The notes below the pieces were generated by a model. It was not told the origin of the DNA and ran no database searches. It saw only the letters and a program-made list of their open reading frames with translations. Source: Acidimicrobiia bacterium (lineage in GTDB: Bacteria; Actinomycetota; Acidimicrobiia; Acidimicrobiales; Poriferisodalaceae). From it: a stretch of 64,000 nucleotides of DNA. Location: contig JAJEBN010000100.1 in NCBI GenBank assembly GCA_022822525.1, positions 30,783 to 94,782 on the forward strand. The letters run 5' to 3'. Positions 59,020-64,000 of the stretch are shown here, in pieces. How positions within the stretch are numbered: position 1 is the first letter of the stretch; every line of letters starts with the position of its first letter. The translations under genes were made by a program, and so were the position numbers.

Positions 59020-60231
59020 TCATGAATGCCTGTGTGCGCGCCCTTCGGCAGCGAACTGGTCTTCGATGAGCACGCCCGCGTGGCGCAGCGCGTCGACTTC
59101 CGCGCCGCCGGACCCGAGCCACTCAGCCAGCACCTCGCCGTTGTGCTCGCCGCGGTGCGACGCCAGCGACTCCGAGGTCACCCCCGAGACCGCCGCGGAG
59201 TCCGCACTCGCACCGGCAAACCGGTACGGCGTCTGCGTCACTCGGCGGGTGCCGCCGTCGCGTGCGTCGATCTCGACCGACGAGCCACGATGCACCGCGG
59301 TCGGAGACGCATGAGCCTCGGCGGTGGTTCGAATGTCGCCCCAGGCCAGATTCGCGGCATCCAGCGCAGCCAGCATGTCCGCACGAGTCTCGAACGAGCT
59401 GAGGAATGCGTTGATCGCGTCGGTCCGGTGCGCTCGCTTGGTCGGGATGTCGGCCTCGGGCGGCGACGGGTCGGCGAGGCCGTGGGTCTCGCTCAGCTGG
59501 CGCCAGATCCAGCGGAAGTCGCCTGCGGTGAGGACCGGCCCGTCCACGCCGTCCCACACCAGCCCGCCCTGGGACTGGTAGTGCACACCGTCGAGCCCGG
59601 CCTGGCTGCCCTCGTCGGTCGCCAGGAAGCTCTCGAGCATGGCGATGTCGATGTGCTGGCCGTTGCCCGTCGATTCGGCGACCCGCAGCGCCGCCAGGAT
59701 CCCGATCGCCCCGTGCAGCGACGCGTACGTGTCGGCCGCCGCGAGGTAGGGCTCTTGGAGGGGCTGCTGGTGTATTGCAGCCGCCCGGGCCATCCAACCC
59801 GATTCGCCGTGCAGCACCGCTGCGTACGCCGCTCGCTGCGCATCGGGACCGTCCTGGCCGAAGCCGCTGATGGACAGCATGACCAAGGCAGGGTTGATCT
59901 CGCACAGCTCGGCAAATGACAGTCCGTGACGGGCCATGACGCCGGGCCGGAAGTTCTCGATGAGCACGTGGGCTGCCGATACCAGCCGTTTCACCATCTC
60001 GGGCCCGCCCTCGGCCCGCAGATCGATGCACACGTTGCGCTTGCCGACGTTCTGCTGGGTGTAGAAGCCGGCGAGCCCCGCCCGGTTGACACCCCACAGC
60101 CGCGAGATGTCACCCTCGGGCGGCTCCACCTTCACGACATCGGCGCCGAGGTCGCTGAGAATCCGGCCGGCGAACGGGCCTGAGAGCACGCGGCTCATGT
60201 CGACGACGCGGACGCCTGCCAGCGGTCTCAT
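59020..60231 (-). CDS. family III CoA-transferase (CaiB/BaiF)
   Basis: A 403-aa CoA-transferase. Marks: LAGVRVVDMSRVLSGPFAGR, SDLGADVVKVEPPEGD, TQQNVGKRNVCIDLRAEGG, ENFRPGVMARHGLSFAELC and the Asp-containing ADTYASLHGAIGILAALR. The ATG at 60231 follows AGGAG with 9-nt spacing; an upstream open extension of 18 codons is not needed. It is the last gene of an operon with MFS transporter, P450, F420-type oxidoreductase and dioxygenase genes, and probably activates the acid formed by that pathway to a CoA thioester. Confidence 0.9.
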   Translation of the reverse strand: MRPLAGVRVVDMSRVLSGPFAGRILSDLGADVVKVEPPEGDISRLWGVNRAGLAGFYTQQNVGKRNVCIDLRAEGGPEMVKRLVSAAHVLIENFRPGVMARHGLSFAELCEINPALVMLSISGFGQDGPDAQRAAYAAVLHGESGWMARAAAIHQQPLQEPYLAAADTYASLHGAIGILAALRVAESTGNGQHIDIAMLESFLATDEGSQAGLDGVHYQSQGGLVWDGVDGPVLTAGDFRWIWRQLSETHGLADPSPPEADIPTKRAHRTDAINAFLSSFETRADMLAALDAANLAWGDIRTTAEAHASPTAVHRGSSVEIDARDGGTRRVTQTPYRFAGASADSAAVSGVTSESLASHRGEHNGEVLAEWLGSGGAEVDALRHAGVLIEDQFAAEGRAHRHS

Positions 60232-60262
60232 CGAAGTTCGCTCCTGTCGCCTGCGAGGTGGC

Positions 60263-61159
60263 TCAGCGGGGCTGGTCGCCGGCAATCGTCACGCGGAGCA
60301 TGTGCCGGCGCTGCCCGTGGTAATCGTTCAGCGCGTAGTGCTGGACGCTGCGGTTGTCCCACATGGTCACCGTTCCGGGCTCCCAGCGGACCCGGCAGGT
60401 GAACTGCTCGTCGACCGCGTGGGCCCACAGCATCTCGAGCAGCGCCTTCGACTCGTGCCGGCGCATGCCCGAGATCGCCTCGGTGAAGGCCCGGTTGACG
60501 TAGAGCGCCTTGGCGCCGGTCTCGGGGTGGGTGCGCACGACGGGGTGGGTCAGCCGCGAGTGGGCATCGTCGGACACGTTCACCTGCATCGAGCTGCGCC
60601 TGCCGGCGTACCGATCCGAGTCGCCGCCGCGCCCGTACTGGCGCGCCGCTGAGTGCACTGCGTCCAGGCTCTCCGCGAACCGCTTCATGGTGTCGGACAG
60701 CCCGACATAGGCCGCCTGCTGGTTGGCGAACAGCGTGTCGCCGCCGAAGCGCGGCACCTCCACCGCATACAGCGCGGTCGCCATCGGCGGGCATTGCAGA
60801 AACGACATCTCCGAATGCCAGCCGCCGCCGAAGTTGACCGTCTCGTGGGGCTCCTTGACGACGGGGACGACCTCGGGCTCCTCGGAGGTACCGCCGAGGT
60901 ACGGGTGACGCTCGAGCTCGCCGAATCGGCGGCCGAAGCGCGCAACATCGGCGGCATCCATCTGCTGGTCGCGGATCACCACCACGTGGTACTCGCACAG
61001 GGCCGCCCGGATCGCCGCCGCGCCGGCAGCGTCGAGTGCGTTGACGTCGAGCGTGCCGCCGCCAGCCGCCCAGATCTCGGCGCCCAGCGCTCCTGAAATC
61101 GGCCGGATGTCCAGCACATCGGCTGTCGTTTGCGGCCGCGGTGCTGCCGTGGTGGTCAT
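60263..61159 (-). CDS. TauD/TfdA-family 2-oxoglutarate-dependent dioxygenase with HxE iron ligand
   Basis: Non-haem Fe(II)/2-oxoglutarate oxygenase, 298 aa. The proximal iron motif reads GGGWHSEMSF, that is His115-x-Glu117 instead of the usual His-x-Asp; the distal His is in NRSVQHYALNDY (H274), followed by the basic 2-oxoglutarate-binding region RRHMLRVT. Other family segments are present (CEYHVVVIRDQQMD; FGELERHPYL; GGDTLFANQQAAY). The start overlaps the F420 oxidoreductase gene by 4 nt. Likely a hydroxylation or C-O/C-S/C-N cleavage step in the same pathway; substrate unknown. Confidence 0.87.
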   Translation of the reverse strand: MTTTAAPRPQTTADVLDIRPISGALGAEIWAAGGGTLDVNALDAAGAAAIRAALCEYHVVVIRDQQMDAADVARFGRRFGELERHPYLGGTSEEPEVVPVVKEPHETVNFGGGWHSEMSFLQCPPMATALYAVEVPRFGGDTLFANQQAAYVGLSDTMKRFAESLDAVHSAARQYGRGGDSDRYAGRRSSMQVNVSDDAHSRLTHPVVRTHPETGAKALYVNRAFTEAISGMRRHESKALLEMLWAHAVDEQFTCRVRWEPGTVTMWDNRSVQHYALNDYHGQRRHMLRVTIAGDQPR

Positions 61160-62166
61160 GTCGAGTCGCTCCCCTGCTGCGCTGATCCAGCGGCGGCCGA
61201 GACTGCCAGCGGATCAGCCTGTCTCAGCCGTCGTGCCACTTCCCCCGCAGCCAGTATCGCCTCATCGGGGTCGCCTCCACACAGCGTCATGTTGATGTGG
61301 CGGCAGCCGGCATCGAGGTACGGCATGAAGAACTCGACGATGTCGTCCACCGTGCCGCATGGGGTGTACTTCTCGAACGCTTTGAACGGCACCCGGTAGA
61401 AGCGTTCCAGCTCGGGTCCCACCCAGCCCGCTGCTTCTTCGCGGCTGTCGCCCAGGCCGATCCACAGCTGGATACCGTGATCGGGCGCTGCGGGGGCAGG
61501 GGCGTCGATTGCTCGCTCCGTGGCGGCCGTCTCGGCATAGAGGCGCATCGCTGCTTGGTAGTGCTCGATGGTGCACCAGATGCCCAGCCAGCCGTCTGCG
61601 AAGCGACCGGCCCTGCGGATGGCGGCATCCGACCGGCCGCCGACATAGGTCGGGATGGGCGGGTCCGGCACCGGCACGATGCGGGCCCCTTCGAATGAGA
61701 AGAACTCGCCTGCGTGATCGACGGTCTCGCCGGCAAGCAGCCGCAGCACGATGCCGAGCGATTCGTCGGTCCGGCGCCCGCGGGTGCGTGGATCGACGCC
61801 GCACACCTCGACCTCGTGGCGGTCGTCGCCGCCGATGCCCACACCGAAGCTGATCCGGCCCGGTGCCATCTCGGCCAGGTTCGCGAGCTGGCGGGCGACG
61901 GGAATCGGGTGGCGCAGCGGCAGCAGGTATACGCCCAGATAGACGCCCAGGGTGGGATGGAGGTTGGCCAGCGCCGCCGCAGTGACCATGCCGTCGTTGC
62001 CGTGCCCGATCCGGAAGCTGACGTGGTCGGCAAAGAACACGTGGTCGATGCCTGCATCGGCGACGAGCTCGAGCATGCTGCGACGCTCGGCCCACGGTCG
62101 TGACCAGAGCTTGATGTCGGGCGTGACGCCGACCCGGACGGGCGGCGCAACAGGATGACCGGTCAC
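61156..62166 (-). CDS. LLM-class F420-dependent oxidoreductase
   Basis: A 336-aa luciferase-like oxidoreductase. Segments: RVGVTPDIKLWSRPWAERRS, VFFADHVSFRIG, VYLLPLRHPIPVARQLANLA, GRISFGVGIGGDDRHEVEVC and PIPTYVGGRSDAAIRRAGRFA. The FGVGIGGDDRHE block is typical of F420-dependent members of TIGR03619/TIGR03854-like groups. It overlaps the P450 gene and the dioxygenase gene by 4 nt each, so it is part of a tightly coupled operon. It could oxidise or reduce an intermediate made by the P450. Confidence 0.87.
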   Translation of the reverse strand: MTGHPVAPPVRVGVTPDIKLWSRPWAERRSMLELVADAGIDHVFFADHVSFRIGHGNDGMVTAAALANLHPTLGVYLGVYLLPLRHPIPVARQLANLAEMAPGRISFGVGIGGDDRHEVEVCGVDPRTRGRRTDESLGIVLRLLAGETVDHAGEFFSFEGARIVPVPDPPIPTYVGGRSDAAIRRAGRFADGWLGIWCTIEHYQAAMRLYAETAATERAIDAPAPAAPDHGIQLWIGLGDSREEAAGWVGPELERFYRVPFKAFEKYTPCGTVDDIVEFFMPYLDAGCRHINMTLCGGDPDEAILAAGEVARRLRQADPLAVSAAAGSAQQGSDST

Positions 62167-63548
62167 GGCGAAGCCGCCTCGCCACCGGCAGCCACGTCCC
62201 AGAGCAGCGGCAGGTGCTTGAAACCGTGCTGGAAGTTCGACAGCAGGCGCTCAGGCATGCGGGCCGGGTCCAGGCGCAGGTTGGGCATCCGCCACAGCGA
62301 CTCGGTGAACATCGCTGACATCTGGCGGCGAGCCAGGTGAGCGCCCAGGCAGAAATGCGGCCCTGCTCCGAACGTCAGGTGGTCGTTCGGGCTGCGCTCG
62401 ATGTCGAACCGATCGGGCTCGACGAACACGGCCGGGTCACGATTGGCGGCCACGTGGAAGACCACCACCTTGTCGCCCGCACGAATGGAAGAGCCGCCGA
62501 GCTCGACATCGCGCGAGGCCGTGCGCCGGAAGTGCACCACCGGCGGCATGAACCGCAGCATCTCCTCGATGGCACCCGGCAGCAGCTCGGGGTCGGCGAG
62601 CAGTTTGTCGAGCTGTTCTGGGTGCGCGAGCAACGCCCAGAGCCCGCCGGGCATGCCGTTTCGCAACGTCTCGTTGCCCGCCACGGCAAACAGGAAGAAC
62701 ATGGTCTCGAACTCTTCGTTGGTGATGCCGCCCTCGGCGTCGTCGGCAGCCAGCAGGATTGACACCACGTCGGAGCCCGGGTTGGCCCGCTTGTAGGTCG
62801 CCAGGTCGTGCGCGTATGCGTACATGTCTGCGAGGCCCTCGCGCGAGCGAGGGTCGGGCATGCGACCGTCTGGGCCGGGACGGATCCGGGCTCGCACCTC
62901 GCAGGCGCGCTGGGCCATCTCGGTTCCCGTCGCGGGATCGAATGCGTCGGACGCCGCGTACTCGGCGTCCTGGTAGCCGATGACGCGGTTGGACCAGTCG
63001 AACAGCAGCATCCGATCCTGCGACGGCACACCCATGATGTCGGCGAGTGTGAGCAGCGGCAGCTCGGCCGAGACCTCCTTGGCGAAGTCGGCGTGCCCCC
63101 GATGCACTACTGCGCTCACGAGCCGCTCGGCCCGAGCAGAGATGGTGGCCTCCAGCTCTGCCACTGCGCTCGGTGTGAACGAGCGCATCAGCAGGCGCCG
63201 CAGCCGGGTGTGCTGGGGCGGGTCCTGGTTGAGCATCATCCGCTGGACGAACTCGAGCATCGCAGCGGTCCCCGGATCGCGGATCTGCGTGCCGCCCAGG
63301 TGGGACGAGAACGTTCCCGGATCGCGCAGCACCCGGTTCATCAGCTCGTGGGTGAGCACCGCCCAGAAGCCAGGTCCTGCTTCCCACCCCATGAGCTCCG
63401 GCTCGGGCACCCAGTGGACTGCTGCATGTGCGCGCAGGTCGGCGATCAGATCGTGCGGCACGCCGTCGAGGTAGGTGCGCGGATCGAACAGCGGCGCCGG
63501 GTCTGGCGCAGTGCTGTTCGATCCGCCGGCGACACGGGCCGTGCTCAC
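62163..63548 (-). CDS. cytochrome P450
   Basis: Soluble haem monooxygenase, 461 aa, of the bacterial CYP125/CYP124/CYP142-like type. I-helix motif AVAGNETLRNG (about 287-297), K-helix EEMLRFMPPVVHFRRTA (ExxR), PERF-like DPAVFVEPDRFDIERSP, and the haem-ligand loop FGAGPHFCLGAHLAR with Cys at about 399. AGNETxRNG is common in actinobacterial P450s that act on steroid or isoprenoid chains, but also on xenobiotics. The GTG at 63548 lies 5 bp after the MFS transporter stop. A redox partner is not encoded in the visible part of the operon. Confidence 0.92.
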   Translation of the reverse strand: MSTARVAGGSNSTAPDPAPLFDPRTYLDGVPHDLIADLRAHAAVHWVPEPELMGWEAGPGFWAVLTHELMNRVLRDPGTFSSHLGGTQIRDPGTAAMLEFVQRMMLNQDPPQHTRLRRLLMRSFTPSAVAELEATISARAERLVSAVVHRGHADFAKEVSAELPLLTLADIMGVPSQDRMLLFDWSNRVIGYQDAEYAASDAFDPATGTEMAQRACEVRARIRPGPDGRMPDPRSREGLADMYAYAHDLATYKRANPGSDVVSILLAADDAEGGITNEEFETMFFLFAVAGNETLRNGMPGGLWALLAHPEQLDKLLADPELLPGAIEEMLRFMPPVVHFRRTASRDVELGGSSIRAGDKVVVFHVAANRDPAVFVEPDRFDIERSPNDHLTFGAGPHFCLGAHLARRQMSAMFTESLWRMPNLRLDPARMPERLLSNFQHGFKHLPLLWDVAAGGEAASP

Positions 63549-63553
63549 GACGC

Positions 63554-64000
63554 TCAGCCTGTCACCTGACGCCCACCCGAACCCACATCGGCGCTGTTGG
63601 GCGACCCATCGGCGACACCAGGCGGATCGACATCGCTGCTGTTGTGGTCGGTTGCGGGCCTGCGGGCAGCGCTGCCACCTCGCTCCGGCGGCGACGGTGG
63701 CTTGGTGATCACGAAGAACAGCATCCCGGCGGCGGTGATGACAGCCAGCGCAACAAATCCGGTGACGTAGCTGCCGGTGGTGTCAGCCAGCCACCCGGCG
63801 GCGAGCGGGCCGACGATCGGGCCGATCATGACGATGAGCGAGCTCACGCCCATGATCGCAGCGAACGCCGACGAGCCGAAGTAGTCGGCTCGCAAGGCTT
63901 GCATGAGCGGGCCACGCGCTCCCCATGCGAGCCCGTGGAAGATCACGAACAGCACCACCACGAACGCGTTGGGAGCCCACGCCAGCAGCAAGATGCCGCC
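63554..64000 (-). CDS. MFS transporter, C-terminal part (5' end outside window)
   Basis: The frame is open to the right edge of the window, so the gene is cut. The visible 148 codons include the last four or so membrane helices: FVVVLFVIFHGLAWGARGPL, AAIMGVSSLIVMIGPIVGPL, AAGWLADTTGSYVTGFVALA, and AAGMLFFVITKPP. A Pro/Asp/Ser-rich tail of about 45 residues ends the protein. It is followed after 5 bp by the P450 gene, so it is probably the transporter for the substrate of the downstream catabolic operon. Confidence 0.82.
   Translation of the reverse strand, partial: GGILLLAWAPNAFVVVLFVIFHGLAWGARGPLMQALRADYFGSSAFAAIMGVSSLIVMIGPIVGPLAAGWLADTTGSYVTGFVALAVITAAGMLFFVITKPPSPPERGGSAARRPATDHNSSDVDPPGVADGSPNSADVGSGGRQVTG

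Overview
The window reads as a chromosomal stretch of a high-G+C actinobacterium, most plausibly of the class Acidimicrobiia. The signs are three F420-type luciferase-like oxidoreductases, a DUF222/13E12 HNH protein, CWB2 cell-wall repeats, two CaiB-type CoA-transferases, and many genes that appear to be transcribed leaderless from TAnnnT boxes 6-8 nt before the start codon. No rRNA, tRNA, CRISPR array, phage or complete insertion sequence was seen. Taxonomy is an inference from gene content only.

Layout. 1-5380: 3' part of valS, an MscS-type channel, two crotonase-fold enzymes and rsgA. 5445-7280: a lipoprotein peptide-binding protein, followed by 860 bp of lower-GC gene-poor DNA leading into a DUF222/HNH gene (8140-9876) and rmuC. 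11448-24469 (all minus strand): an ArsR regulator; a fusion of an SRPBCC-like domain to an AmiC/UrtA-like ligand-binding domain without a signal peptide; an amide/urea-type ABC importer (binding protein, permease, fused permease-ATPase, ATPase); an amidase; the phenylacetyl-CoA epoxidase genes in the order paaA-paaD-paaB-paaC; and a lone molybdenum-hydroxylase large subunit. 24606-30703: an L,D-transpeptidase with a lectin-like domain, a small amidase relic, and a very large exported protein with three CWB2 repeats and twelve FN3 domains.

30918-35910: purine/methylthioadenosine salvage (phosphorylase plus deaminase), divergent from an orphan LivH-LivM permease pair and a methyltransferase. 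35959-44948: SDR, CoA-transferase, a stress-domain/receiver-domain fusion, a thioesterase, a three-gene TRAP transporter and an F420-type oxidoreductase. 44999-46783: an aspartic-protease relic and a low-GC stretch with inverted repeats before an AAA_14/DUF4143 ATPase. 46919-54180: an AddB/AddA-like helicase-nuclease pair. 54254-58953: a second amidase, an LLM oxidoreductase, and an ECF sigma factor with a membrane partner. 59020-64000: an operon of MFS transporter, cytochrome P450, F420-type oxidoreductase, TauD-type dioxygenase and CoA-transferase, probably catabolic.

The most interesting part is the 11.4-24.5 kb block. Near-identical AT-rich sites sit in front of arsR and in front of the ABC binding-protein gene. 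The sensor-like fusion carries the same ligand-binding fold as the transporter's own binding protein. This suggests a self-contained amide-sensing, uptake, hydrolysis and oxidation module, in which an ArsR repressor is paired with a cytosolic amide-binding protein.
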